A stretch of 64,000 nucleotides of DNA, from positions 8,370,001-8,434,000 of the forward strand of contig CM082577.2 of NCBI GenBank assembly GCA_040954595.2, read 5' to 3'. A program made the position numbers and the translations under genes. The stretch is from Balanoglossus misakiensis. Its lineage: Eukaryota > Hemichordata. Each line of letters opens with the position of its first letter. The stretch's first letter is position 1. Shown here in pieces: positions 48,801 through 57,504 of this stretch. Below the pieces are notes generated by a model. It did not search any database. It was not told where the DNA came from and saw only the letters and a program-made list of their open reading frames with translations.

Positions 48801-50877
48801 AGACCAAAGCCGCATTCTTTGGTTACACAAACACACAAATTCAAGGCCAGATACAAATTGTCCTGAACCGTATTCACAGTCACTTTTGTGTACTTGGATA
48901 GTAATTAATACGAGTGTGTGCCCGGATCCCTACAACAACTTGCTTATAGAATTACAGTTATGAAACCACTGTTAAACAATTTCAATTAACAGGTGTGAAT
49001 TATAGTGATAACAGTTACAGTTATGCAGTAGTCAACAAATGTTTATGTTGTCCAACTTACTGTTATTGAGTGCAAGTAGAGCTGTACTCTAAAAGTTCTC
49101 ATAGGATTGTCATTCATCACATATGTTTGGGTCAGTACGAGAAAACCAGTAACTCATCATATCTCAGTAACTAGTACAACATAAAGGGCTTATCGTGTGT
49201 ACCATAATAACCAAATGTCATTTTTTTTTTACTTTGACCCTGTTAAAATTTTCCTTCCACAGATATGAACTCCGTTACATGTTCAGTCACTCTAGCGTGC
49301 GAATGAATGGCAGAGTGTGTTCATGTTGTTGTTTTTTTCGTTCTTGCGTCACACTGATCTCTGTTATCTTTTCTGTTCCTCTAAGCAGAGTGGTCAGTGC
49401 TCCACAATCCGCAACTCTTCGTCCCAAGACCGCTCCCCCATCTGTGTCAACAATGAAAAAGACACCCTTTGATGCCAGGTAAAACTTTCTCCCAGCCTCC
49501 CATACCTACGTACATACAACAACCTCTCACACTTTTAATCCCAGCTCATGTTATTTCTTCGGTATCCTGTGTTGTTATTGTAAAGTCATTGAAGACCTGC
49601 ACCTGTGTGATTTACTCCACTATGTTTTTTCTAGAATCGAATATCTCACTTATCCTTGAGTCTTATAAACTTAAACGATTTCGAAAATACAACAGTGACT
49701 CTATAAATAAACTGTGTTAGCCACTGAAGTAGAACTAAGCTAAATATTTGTTCTGTAGTTTCACTAATCTCTACATCCAAAAAAACGATACAGTTGATTC
49801 TATTTTCTAGAAAGTGACAATTTTTAACACTTCCTAATTTGGGCATCATCTCATATATTCCATCTCGGGATAACTTAAACTTATTCATAAAATGCTTTTA
49901 GTAGCCAAAAAATGCAGTGCTCCAAATATTTTATGTTCAACAATTCATCAGAAACAGAAGCCTAATCTCTTCACAGCTGCACATGAAAATGCAAACAAGA
50001 CTTTCTGAATAAATCTAACCAAGGAAATCAGACTTGATTCAAACGACTGATTGATTGATCAACAACTGTATCCATGTAAATAGTACCATTTGTTAGTTAA
50101 AATGCACCATATCTCAACACTAGAGGGCGCTAGACCTACCAACCCTCATTTCTGATGACAGATTGTGTATTTCTAGATTTATTGAGACCAAAATAGTTAT
50201 CAGCACTTTTGTTTCATCTATTCAAACAAACTTAACATGCTTCAGTGTAAATGTCGGTATTGTTTCTTTTCCTTCTATGGTGCTTTTTCTTCTCCATACT
50301 GTCATTTATTTATGGTGTGGTGTCAAGGTATGGTGGGTAGAGGTACAGGTGGTGGTATGTTATTATGAGACTAAAATATGTGAAAATAACCAACATGTAA
50401 CTGTTAATTACAGGGTGCTTAAACCAATACAAGGTGTTGAGTCACCACGAAGACCAGCTGATCATCTCTATAGGTAAGACTTTTTCTCTTTTTACATGAT
50501 AGATTGCAATTTACAAGTCGTGGATGTCTGTAGTTTGCCCTAAGAAGGTAGAATAGGGTAACATCATTGTCAGTTGTATAGCAATATTTTAGACACTGCA
50601 TGTATGATAAGACGATATATATGCGTTATCTTTTCACCACAGACCTGCCAAGTACGCATCCAAGAAGCAAGAGAATCGGCCCAAGACGGCACCGGAGAAA
50701 ATCCAAGACAACCCAACTATGCAACCCGTCGGCAGCAAAGTGGGCATTCACTCCACCAGTACAACCGTCACCGCGAAATCCAAAGGAGCCAGGAGATCTC
50801 TCTACCCAGTGTCGGCTGTTACCTCAAAAGCCAGACCCAAGTCACCCCGGGGGAAAACAACCAAAAGAAAAGTGTAA
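39800..50877 (+). CDS. CCP110: CP110 centriolar coiled-coil protein, complete gene
   Basis: CP110 caps the distal end of centrioles, usually with CEP97. It limits centriole length and blocks ciliogenesis until it is removed. Coding exons: 39800-39841, 40947-41105, 42184-42312, 42708-44427, 45696-45985, 47068-47184, 47616-47717, 48018-48137, 48265-48335, 49389-49478, 50414-50473, 50643-50877. They total 3135 nt (1044 aa; human about 1012) with all phases consistent. Diagnostic parts are the N-terminal basic helix RKKKLLSRVQAIVDGID (residues about 94-110), a long Ser/Asp/Glu-rich disordered middle, a Gln/Glu-rich coiled coil (about 592-683), the block AVKGYLTRRLLRTEKVQAI...TPVKRGNLSMQDTKLAERVI, ERMAIINHDR, RVLKPIQG, and a basic C-terminus. 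Vertebrate CP110 has the same elements in the same order. The first exon and the acceptor of exon 10 have alternatives. Confidence 0.94.
40345..40401 (+). CDS. CCP110: CP110 alternative first exon (candidate)
   Basis: ATG in strong context (GCCATGG) opens 19 codons, MADSPEQLVTEFHYHCTLL, ending in phase 0 at a GTGAGA donor. It can splice in frame to the exon at 40947. It lies in intron 1 of the preferred model, still in CpG-rich DNA. Either start, or both, may be used. Confidence 0.4.
40766..40852. mobile_element. 87-bp inverted repeat with flanking direct repeats
   Basis: Arms of 32 bp: TAGCTCTGCGTACAGGTCTG... on the left and its complement on the right, with one 9-bp insertion in the left arm and one mismatch. 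They enclose a perfect TTACACGTGTAA palindrome. An 11-bp direct repeat (TACTGTCGTCT / TACTGTCATCT) sits at both edges, overlapping the right arm by two bases. It looks like a tiny fold-back element with a 9-11 bp target duplication. Confidence 0.6.
40947..41105 (+). CDS. CCP110: CP110 coding exon 2
   Basis: 53 codons, phase 0 to 0, residues 15-67. The acceptor is TTTTTCTCCAG and the donor GTGAGT. It encodes TSAMSMMGDITDFFETQMQA and ends KMDGKPIPPPL. This fills the N-terminal part that in vertebrates precedes the conserved basic helix. Sequence similarity is low, so it is supported by phase, splice sites and position. Confidence 0.8.
41106..42183 (+). other. CCP110: CP110 intron 2
   Basis: About 1.1 kb of AT-rich DNA with no repeat or coding signal that I recognise. 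Intron 3 (42313-42707) is likewise featureless. Confidence 0.6.
42184..42312 (+). CDS. CCP110: CP110 coding exon 3 (N-terminal conserved helix)
   Basis: 43 codons, phase 0 to 0, residues 68-110: MTPERLEEMQRYKQQAIELE then AKLNLHRKKKLLSRVQAIVD. It matches vertebrate CP110 KRKEMQQEKQKALDVEAR..RKKALLTRVQEILD. In vertebrates this region takes part in partner and calmodulin binding. The acceptor is TTTGTTAG and the donor a consensus GTAAGT. Confidence 0.92.
42708..44427 (+). CDS. CCP110: CP110 coding exon 4 (disordered region and coiled coil)
   Basis: 1720-nt exon, residues 111-683 plus one base. The first about 480 residues are low-complexity and rich in Ser, Asp, Glu and Thr, with many SP/TP sites. 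The end is a heptad-rich coiled coil with CAG-rich codons (LHEQQQQQLQEVLLQQQ then EEQEKRFEEEQRML). Vertebrate CP110 has an equivalent coiled coil before its C-terminal block. The GC and CpG content is well above the flanking introns. Antisense ORFs here are shadows. Confidence 0.94.
44428..45695 (+). other. CCP110: CP110 intron 4
   Basis: About 1.3 kb. Contains a short C-rich stretch near 45270-45290. No coding or mobile-element signal was seen. Confidence 0.6.
45696..45985 (+). CDS. CCP110: CP110 coding exon 5
   Basis: Residues 684-780. The acceptor TTTGATTTCAG precedes GTGACTC. A Ser-rich start (SDSESNSSKRSNSDSLRDSP) is followed by a segment with PAFMKYPFYLEGQIRHD and SSPRTKALVRK. It ends in phase 0 at GTACAG. 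The aromatic PFYLEG segment resembles vertebrate APFYLWGSS at the same place. Confidence 0.9.
45986..47067 (+). other. CCP110: CP110 intron 5
   Basis: About 1.1 kb, AT-rich. A short imperfect tandem repeat around 46221-46275 contains CTTGACCCTAT twice. Introns 6 (47185-47615) and 10 (49479-50413) show nothing beyond a CTCF-like motif in the latter. Confidence 0.6.
47068..47184 (+). CDS. CCP110: CP110 coding exon 6 (C-terminal conserved block)
   Basis: 39 codons, residues 781-819: VASRDMKHKFEMVSAAVKGY then LTRRLLRTEKVQAITKTIK. Vertebrate CP110 has [31 protein letters not shown]. This is the clearest family signature. The acceptor is TTTCATAG and the donor GTGTGT. Confidence 0.95.
47616..47717 (+). 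CDS. CCP110: CP110 coding exon 7
   Basis: 34 codons, residues 820-853: DTYSFVYRFQEETPVKRGNL then SMQDTKLAERVIAQ. It matches vertebrate [34 protein letters not shown] residue for residue in pattern. It is flanked by GTCTGTAG and GTGAGA, phase 0 to 0. Confidence 0.96.
48018..48137 (+). CDS. CCP110: CP110 coding exon 8
   Basis: 40 codons, residues 854-893: LRSALLDMHEIVFEIPVYER then MAIINHDRLLEDERRLLKKQ. Collinear with vertebrate [34 protein letters not shown]. The acceptor is CTATTTCAG and the donor GTGAGA. Confidence 0.96.
48265..48335 (+). CDS. CCP110: CP110 coding exon 9
   Basis: 23 codons plus two bases, residues 894-916: KQDPSKKLVSDATKKVMERR and KQV. Vertebrate CP110 has PRVALSAATQKSLDRKK here. 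Phase 2 donor AA then GTAAGT. Confidence 0.93.
48336..49262 (+). other. CCP110: CP110 intron 9
   Basis: About 0.9 kb, or 1.05 kb if the downstream acceptor at 49389 is used. It has a CTCF-like motif at 48459-48470 and no other recognised element. Confidence 0.6.
49263..49388 (+). CDS. CCP110: CP110 exon 10 optional 5' extension
   Basis: Acceptor TTTTCCTTCCACAG ends at 49262. The 126 nt to 49388 stay open and in phase, adding YELRYMFSHSSVRMNGR and then a Cys/Phe-rich stretch that is really the pyrimidine tract of the downstream acceptor. Splicing out 49315-49388 instead would break the frame. It could be an alternative-acceptor segment or unused intron. Confidence 0.35.
49389..49478 (+). CDS. 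CCP110: CP110 coding exon 10 (core form)
   Basis: Residues 917-946: a first base completing Lys, then VVSAPQSATLRPKTAPPSVS and TMKKTPFDA. The acceptor TTCCTCTAAGCAG follows a strong pyrimidine tract. A second good acceptor at 49263 is in the same phase and would add 42 codons. The phase 2 donor is GTAAAA. Confidence 0.8.
50117..50130 (+). promoter_or_regulatory. CTCF-like motif
   Basis: ACACTAGAGGGCGC differs at one position from the vertebrate CTCF core CCACTAGAGGGCGC. It lies in CP110 intron 10. CTCF is conserved in bilaterians, but binding here is only inferred. Confidence 0.3.
50414..50473 (+). CDS. CCP110: CP110 coding exon 11
   Basis: Residues 947-966 across both junctions: RVLKPIQGVESPRRPADHLY. 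Vertebrate CP110 has [20 protein letters not shown]. The acceptor AATTACAG and the donor GTAAGA give phases 2 to 2. Confidence 0.93.
50643..50877 (+). CDS. CCP110: CP110 coding exon 12 (terminal)
   Basis: Completes Arg967 and runs to the TAA at 50875-50877. A basic, Lys/Arg/Pro/Ser-rich tail with ENRPKTAPEK, KSKGARRSLYPVSAV and PRGKTTKRKV matches the basic CP110 C-terminus in character. The acceptor is TTTTCACCACAG. Confidence 0.93.
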
Positions 50878-51899
50878 TTGTATTTATTTGTACAAATTGT
50901 GAAAAGATACTACAGCCACTCCAACCATCACAGTCAGGGTTCGGGGCCGTGAGACTCTGTGGAAATTTGTGTGATTTGTAAGGGTTTTTTTCAGACTTGC
51001 ATAAGTTGGGACCAAAATGGCACATTGAAGTGTGTACTGTTCTGACAGTCCAGTACAGCTGTTGAATTGAGAGTCAATTATGAGATGTAAATAGCTTTGA
51101 GTAGTGCCTTATTTTCATGCTGTGGACATTAAGTCAAGAGTGCCTATCGGTTTGACATTGCTTTACATCTTCAGATCACATTACTGACAATGTTTCATTA
51201 CACATGCCCAGGAATTGGACACGAAGCTCATGTAAAATATCTATTCATTTCCACACTGTGTGTAAATGTCGACAAAACATCACTGTGGTTACGATAGATT
51301 TTTGTTTGTATATATTCAAGAACAATCCTCACTCAGTAAGTTAAAGTCTTTGCATGTGAAGTGTTACAATGTTTGCTTATTCACTGCTGTCGTCTTTCAC
51401 CCAAACTTTAATATTAACTGTTTTGGGCCAGTATAAATTTCTCTATTTGGGTCAAATGAGTAGTATATATATTCTAAACTTTAACTGTAGTTATTATAGC
51501 AGGGTGTCAGTCAATTTATTTTTAATTATTTTACTTGCCACTTTGTTTTGGTTATTTTATTTTTAAAATTATCGACAGACATGTTGGTATCGCTTGAAAA
51601 ACTATGACTAATGATACTGCCATAGAAGAGTGCCTTATGTGCTTAAATCATATCATGAAACAAATACAGACCAAAGATGGTCCATGCCTTAAATCAGTTT
51701 GTGATATTTTTGTTTATACATTGTTCTGTATTTCCTGACAGTGTACAACACCCCAGGGAAAATAGTTGTACATTTTTTCCCCCAGAGTACTTTATATGAA
51801 GGTGGAGATTGAATAATGAAAGTTAGTCTTTCATTGCAATTTTTGCGTCATACTTGAATCCAAAGTCTATGCACATTGAATCAGTGTGTTCTATGGTGT

Positions 51900-51905
51900 A
51901 ATAAA
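51900..51905 (+). promoter_or_regulatory. CCP110: Candidate CP110 poly(A) signal
   Basis: First clear AATAAA after the CP110 stop, giving a 3' UTR of about 1 kb. Another AATAAA lies at 52652. Which is used is unknown. Confidence 0.35.
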
Positions 51906-52790
51906 AAACATTCTTAAAATCACCAACTCAGAATAGTGTCATTGTCTTCTCTCAATCTTGTCCCAGAGATAAATCATCATTATTACACACACACATGTAC
52001 ACGGTAGACTGAACTTTTCAAATAGATGAACAGACTAATAATTAATTCTGCTGAAAATTGTGAAATGAGTTGGAAACGATTTCTTATTTCAGAATACTGA
52101 GTGGTTTTGAAGTGTGATGAACTGTAAGAAAATCAAGTTTTATTACAAAAATGTTGATAGTGCATACTTTAGACAGAGATAAAACGTAACCAAAACTGTC
52201 TCAAGTCGTGTCACACAGGCCAAGGACTGCATTCCAAAGACATTTCACAGATTCAAGAAATGCCAAACATATTGCGCCCTCATCCGAAATAAGTCATGCA
52301 TCTACTGCAACTGCTTTGTCAACGCTGGGGGCGCTATATATTACTTGCCAGGAATAAATTCCATTTGTCAGGAGTGTATATGGATAGAGAACCCCAGTTG
52401 ATTAATTACTCCAATCCACGCCACACACACAATTTACATATACAGTGTGGAAACATTTGTATTAAAGATCTTAATTGTCAAAATTTATTTTTCCAAATTT
52501 ATTGAAATTCTTACAATAGATTTATTTTACAGCAAAGTGCTGGCAAATATAAAGCTTTCTAACATTTGCATTGTTTTTAACTACACAGCATATATCTTCA
52601 TTTGCATTGAACAGTTTTTTTATCCGAATATTAAATAGAGCCTGTTAGCCAATAAAACTTTATCAAATTGCATTGTGAGGTTGCAGTATGCAAGTTTTGT
52701 AAGAAAAAACATCAGATTCGCTGGAAATTCTATCCTACAGCTCAATTTCTAGACTAAGTCGGCAATATTTCTGCTTATAAATTACGTCTT

Positions 52791-52807
52791 CCCCCCCCCC
52801 CCCCCCC
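52791..52807 (+). repeat. C17 run
   Basis: Homopolymer between CP110 and the sialyltransferase gene. Confidence 0.9.
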
Positions 52808-54864
52808 ACTATTTCAAAGAGCTGCTCTATTCAGTGACCAGTTGTGACTATCAGATAACAAGCAAGATGAACATGTCAATTCAGCTGAACGAAAAAAACC
52901 ATGGCACTTACGTGTAAAAGTAAAGTATCAGTATTCTACGGGATGATGTGTCCGGAAATTTAACAAAAAAACTAAATCAGCACTATTTGTATATTGGTTA
53001 ACACAAATGCGCACTAGGTGAAGGGATGTTTTATGTGCACTTGATATCAGGACAATATTTTGAATATGAACACTACCGAGAAAACACCAACAATGGTGCA
53101 TTCCATGTAAACCTTGCATTCAAATTTGCAGTCAAGCAGCAATGTTAAAGTCACCGTCAAGCAGTATATCAAATTGACCCTGTTAAAAGCATGTTGACGT
53201 TTTTTTCCAGACATTCTAGTACTCGCAGTTACAAATGTATGGTAAATAACCTAGCCCTTAATAAATGTACTCTCTGACACACATGAATTTCTGGAACACA
53301 CCCGATCAACACTTTCTTTGAAGAGGACCTCCCATTCACAACAACTTCCCAATATCATGTCAAACTCTCATTCAAAAATACACTCAGAATTCAAACCTTC
53401 CCAGATTCCATCATAAACTTCTGTCTATAAAAAAACAACTAAACTAACCAAAGACACAAAAACACGGCAAATTAAAGCGAATGACACAAGAATATTCTAT
53501 ACTTGTGAAGAGTAAAGAGTAAAATTTGCATTGCTAATGCTTGTATGAGTGCAATGTGTTCTGAATACAGGAAAATGTAGTCTTGGGTTTTTGTATGCCA
53601 GCAATATTGTAGTCCTGATTCTATTGATGCTGTCAGGGAAAATGAAATTGAATTAATATGACATCATAGACTTAACAATGCACCATGATATGTACAGCAA
53701 AACTGTAATCTGGCGGGGTGAATTAACACAGCCCTGTCAAAGACGGTGTTAGGCAAAGGTGAAAAGGTTGAACAAGGTTTGGCATCAACCATTGCATTCA
53801 AAATATACCAATAGACATACCAAAAATCCCTGATCAGGATAGAACAGAATGAAGACTACAATGATGACACATTTTTATAAATTAAAAAAATAAATAACTG
53901 GCATCACTTGTACTTTTTTTCCTGGACTCAGAAAACATCAGTGACTGACAATCAAGTGTAAATTCTAGGATAAATGTAAGTATTCAATAAATATAAAAAT
54001 ATCAGATTTCAATTAAAAAAGATAAAGAAATGATGTAATTTGCTTTGAAAAGTTGGAGTGAACATACAGAGACATTTGATACATTTGATATATATTATAA
54101 CTGACATAAATAAGAACGACAACAGTTTCTTGAAAATGTTTGCATTGATCAATTTTGGCATGTCCGAAAAGTTAGTGACATGACATGAAAACCTGATATG
54201 TCACTAAGGGGAGTACTTTTTTTCAACATAACCATGGCAATGAAATATTTACATAAGAATGGGTTATGGCAGTTTTAGCTGTATTTCAGACAATTATGGA
54301 TGATCCAGTGAAATAACTGGAAGATTCGCTAAATGCCCTTAATTAATGCTAATCCACTGTGACTAAACTTGTAACACTGCATTTTGTTAGTGAAGAATGG
54401 ATTCTCAATATTGATGATCTCCAAAATTCTGAATTCAGAGAGGAGATATATTTGTTGTCAAATTAATGATGTAAACATTTTGCAGGCTTTTACAAGTTCC
54501 AGTCAAGATTTCAGTCAGCAAACCCATTCAATTTATACAGATAAATAAATCAATATAAAATGGGGAATTTCAAAGTCTCTTGTATTCTCTCACTCAGTTT
54601 CAAAGACCAACTTATCTCGACTTTCCCTGTCAACAACTGACCGACTTGAAGACAGTGGGTCCTGATTTCGCCAGCCCACAGCCCAGCTGGACTGAGCAGC
54701 TTCGCAGGTCACGCACAGTTGCATGTGTACGCATTGAGTTTTTGAATGGTACATGTATGTCCATTCGGAATGAGCAAACTTGCATTCACATTTTTGGTTT
54801 GAAATAACCAAAATCTAGGTTGTATATTGAGCTGTATTCGCCATTCACCCCTCAAAGTCTGCTT

Positions 54865-54870
54865 TTTATT
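54865..54870 (-). promoter_or_regulatory. ST6GALNAC: Candidate sialyltransferase poly(A) signal
   Basis: AATAAA on the minus strand about 122 nt past the stop codon, a normal distance. Confidence 0.5.
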
Positions 54871-54992
54871 TTGTTTTCAATGTGGATTCCTTCAAGATGC
54901 ATCATTGAAGCCACATCACTTTGTAGAAAATAAATAATTCTGTAAAAAGTGTTCCTTTAGCGCTATTTTATAAACTCGTCTATTGAACAAGA

Positions 54993-55173
54993 CTACCACC
55001 TAGGGTGTACAAAGGTGATATTGTGAGTTTCTGTCCATGCTTTGAAGACTCGTCTCTCTGTCATGAGTCGATGTCCACCAGTCTCCACGTCTTCATGATA
55101 ATTGTACACCATACATTCTGGCAGTGAGGGTGTTTTATAGTAACTATATGGAACGTTGTTATTAGGATTGTCC
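54993..55173 (-). CDS. ST6GALNAC: Sialyltransferase coding exon 5 (motifs III and VS, stop)
   Basis: Residues 290-349 and TAG at 54995-54993. It encodes NNNVPYSYYKTPSLPEC (motif III), GGHRLMTERRVFKAW (motif VS) and the ending ITFVHPRW, close to vertebrate HRFITEKAVFSRW...IVFAHPSW. The acceptor is TTTTTCTCCAG. The presence of all four motifs argues for an active enzyme. Confidence 0.96.
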
Positions 55174-57504
55174 CTGGAGAAAAACAGACAAAAAATATTT
55201 TTAGAAAATGAAGAGTAAAAAAGTTTTAACGATTTTTTCCCCTTAGTAGGTTTGATGAAAACTGACTGTCATCAGGGAACGGCAAAGAGAGAGAGATGCT
55301 TTTCAAAGTTCAACATTTTCTAGAATAAAGCCATGAAACAACATACCTGCAATATGTTTCCGGGATCATTCCATAAACTCGGATGTTTTCACAAACATCT
55401 CTCATCATCATTAATGCATAAAATCCTGTGGAATATTCCGTTCCTGTTGATATCCTGGGGAAAGGCACAGAGAAAATTTGATCAGAAATGTAAATGGAAA
55501 CTATAATTTCATAATATAAACAGTAAACAACAATCTGCCTAGGTTTGCTTTCGTTAGAATTTCTGGTCAGTTTTTCTCCCTGGTTGGTTTTATACAATAG
55601 GTAAAGATATAACATTGACTACAAAACTCATAACACTGTGTAAAACATTAGCCAGCATCTCACCTCGACTTGCCAGTATGAGTTTCCCACTCTCTGTCTG
55701 CCAGTGATTCTGTAACTTTGGAGAATTTGTAGAAACCAGTCTTGCTGTACTTGTCTGTCAGTTTCTGCAGTGTTATTGGAGTTTTGCCAGTTTCAAATTT
55801 ATACTCTGGACCGTGGAAGAATACATTGCTAAGGAATCTGTTCTGGCTGATTAGTTCACTTGCATTGCCAGCTAGATCAGAGATACTGCAAGGAACAGAA
55901 CAGATTTTATCACATGTGAATATTAATTGTGTAATTTATCATTCATATTGCTTAGAAATATTCATACATCTTCACCAGAACTACTTTCAAGGAGAAATCA
56001 ACTTTCGAATACATTTTCTAAACTACAGTAAAACCTGTCTTAACCTGTCTATACCAAACACCCTTTCCCATCCCTTTGACGTAGAAAGAACCTCTATAAA
56101 CCAGATACCCAAGTTTCTTCAGTCCCTTTGGTGTTCGGTTTAGACAGGTTTTACTGTACATATGCATGTGGTTTGCAAGTAGCGTAGTAATGTGTTGAAA
56201 TAAGTTCCGTTGATTTATTTATGAGAGGATCGGCACTTCCATGTGGGATTTCATAAGCTTGAATTCGCTTCAAGGAGAAATTCAACTCACGAAATGCATG
56301 TCACAAAGCCACCTGCTGTGCCCACCCAGTCTTACACAACTCACCTTCTATGCGAAACAATCCTGGCAGTGGTGCGTTTGCCAACATCGAGTTCAAAACC
56401 GCGAGTTGGAGCAGTGTTCAGTCTGAAGACGCATTGTGCTGTGTCGATGGCATCGCCAAGATTTGAATACAGCATCTGACCTATTCAATGACAATACAGA
56501 TTTCAACATTGATTATAAAAAAAAAACCTTCTCATTAGTTTCTCCAATCAACCATTCACTGGAGAGGCATCCGCAGCCGTGGGTCATGTGACTTATTCAC
56601 AGTTAAGACTCAAACTCTACCACGTGACATTGTTCATTCATTTCCCATTGAAAAACTGACAATCGGGTCATTGTAATCTCATCAATTTGTTTAAGGGTTA
56701 TTCATCTGTCTGTCTGTCCAGCGAAGGTAGTTTTTTTGTGTGCACAACTGCCCACATCCTGTGACTGAAGGACAGTGGGTCACCACCTTCTGGTTCATAC
56801 AACTGTCCTCTTTGGTAAAAAAACGCTCTTAAACTTTCATGGTATTTTACACAACAGCATTATTTATTTGTTGAAGGACTTGCAACCTATTCAGTCATAC
56901 ACACTTACACTCAGAACCAACCAGCCCTGCAGGTCAAGAAAAATCACCCTGCCCGTTTTTTCTCAACCAACAATTTTTTTAATTTTCTGAAATCCATGCA
57001 CAGATTGTACAATCGCCATGGTCACAGACACTGGTTGGAGACGTCTTACACGCAAACGAACAGTTAACAAACCCCTGACACTGTCGGCAATCTCTATTTA
57101 CCTGAGTTAGAAACCAAAGCGCAGGAACTGCACTGCATGGCCAATCCAGAGGCATCGCTTCCAATTCCAATACCTTCGTACAAATCGCTGCTCTCCGTCG
57201 GTTCGGCAGAATAGTCCAAAGATTCCCGATGGTAACTCAGAATCTCACGTCGTGACATCAAGTGAGGTCTGGCGGCTTCCAGCTGAGTTCGTCTGGCCTC
57301 GTACTTCTCCCGGAGATCCACGTTCATGGGGTCAATTTTGTGGACGTGATACGTTGGCCCCCGAATTTCCCTTTCTGTGATGTGTCTGGGGGTCAGCCTG
57401 TGCTTGCCAGGAAAGTCCATGTACAACGTGACCATCAGATGTACACACGCTCCTGCTGCTAACAAAGCAAGGAATGGTTTCAGGAGAAACGAGACAGACG
57501 ACAT
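54993..57504 (-). CDS. ST6GALNAC: ST6GALNAC3/5/6-like alpha-2,6-sialyltransferase, complete gene
   Basis: Golgi type II glycosyltransferase of family GT29. Relatives move sialic acid from CMP-sialic acid onto GalNAc of sialylated glycoproteins or gangliosides. Exons on the minus strand: 57504-57102, 56480-56345, 55885-55664, 55454-55347, 55173-54993 (1050 nt, 349 aa, phases consistent). A short cytoplasmic tail and signal anchor (about residues 7-28) precede a stem. The L motif begins CSSCALVSNSGQMLYSNLG (from residue 125) with CVFRLNTAP and FELDVGKRT. The S motif is STGFYALMMMRDVCENIRVYG (about 262-282). Motif III is VPYSYY (297-302). Motif VS is His324-x4-Glu329 in GGHRLMTERRVF. Cys128 and Cys275 fit the L/S disulfide. 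N-glycosylation sequons are at Asn187 and Asn341. It is closest by memory to vertebrate ST6GalNAc V (336 aa) and III. Exact acceptor specificity cannot be read from the sequence. Confidence 0.94.
55347..55454 (-). CDS. ST6GALNAC: Sialyltransferase coding exon 4 (S motif)
   Basis: Residues 254-289 plus two bases: STGTEYSTGFYALMMMRDVC then ENIRVYGMIPETYC. It matches the S motif of vertebrate ST6GalNAc V (STGWFTMILALELCEEIVVYGM) position by position from the second STG. Acceptor CCCCAG, donor GTATGT. Confidence 0.96.
55664..55885 (-). CDS. ST6GALNAC: Sialyltransferase coding exon 3
   Basis: Residues 180-253 plus two bases, with ISDLAGNASELISQ, FFHGPEYKFETGKTPITLQK and DREWETHTGKS. It lies between the L and S motifs and is the least conserved catalytic-domain part. 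Sequon NAS at Asn187. The acceptor is CCTTGCAG and the donor GTGAGA. Confidence 0.92.
56027..56156 (+). mobile_element. pogo-like MITE, family 2 copy B
   Basis: 130 bp, TA-flanked, starting CAGTAAAACCTGTCTTAACC and ending GGTTTAGACAGGTTTTACTG, with the same ends as copy A but a shorter interior. In intron 2 of the sialyltransferase gene. Non-coding. Confidence 0.82.
56345..56480 (-). CDS. ST6GALNAC: Sialyltransferase coding exon 2 (L motif)
   Basis: Residues 135-179 plus two bases: GQMLYSNLGDAIDTAQCVFR, then LNTAPTRGFELDVGKRTTAR and IVSHR. It carries most of the CMP-sialic-acid-binding L motif. Acceptor AATAG, donor GTGAGT. Confidence 0.96.
56481..57101 (-). other. ST6GALNAC: Sialyltransferase intron 1
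   Basis: About 620 bp with no recognisable content. Intron 2 (55886-56344) carries a pogo-like MITE. Introns 3 and 4 are about 200 bp each. Confidence 0.6.
57102..57504 (-). CDS. ST6GALNAC: Sialyltransferase coding exon 1 (anchor, stem, start of L motif)
   Basis: Residues 1-134 plus one base. MSSVSFLLKPFLALLAAG gives a signal anchor. The stem is rich in Arg, Glu and His. It ends in the opening of sialyl motif L (CALVSNS). The donor is GTAAAT. An acceptor-like TTTTTGTCTTTGACAG ends at 57553 on the minus strand, so the mRNA may have an upstream noncoding exon. Confidence 0.94.

Larger units (their letters stand above)
50878..54992. other. CP110 3' UTR and intergenic DNA
   Basis: About 4.1 kb between two genes that converge on it. 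AT-rich, with the probable CP110 3' UTR to about 51.9 kb, a C17 run at 52791-52807 and the sialyltransferase 3' UTR at the right end. All ORFs are short (under 80 codons) and none resembles a known family. Confidence 0.7.

Noticed and set aside
49315-49388. A 74-bp mini-intron within CP110 exon 10
   Set aside because: Splicing it out shifts the frame into an early stop; skipping from exon 9 to 49389, or retaining it, keeps the frame.
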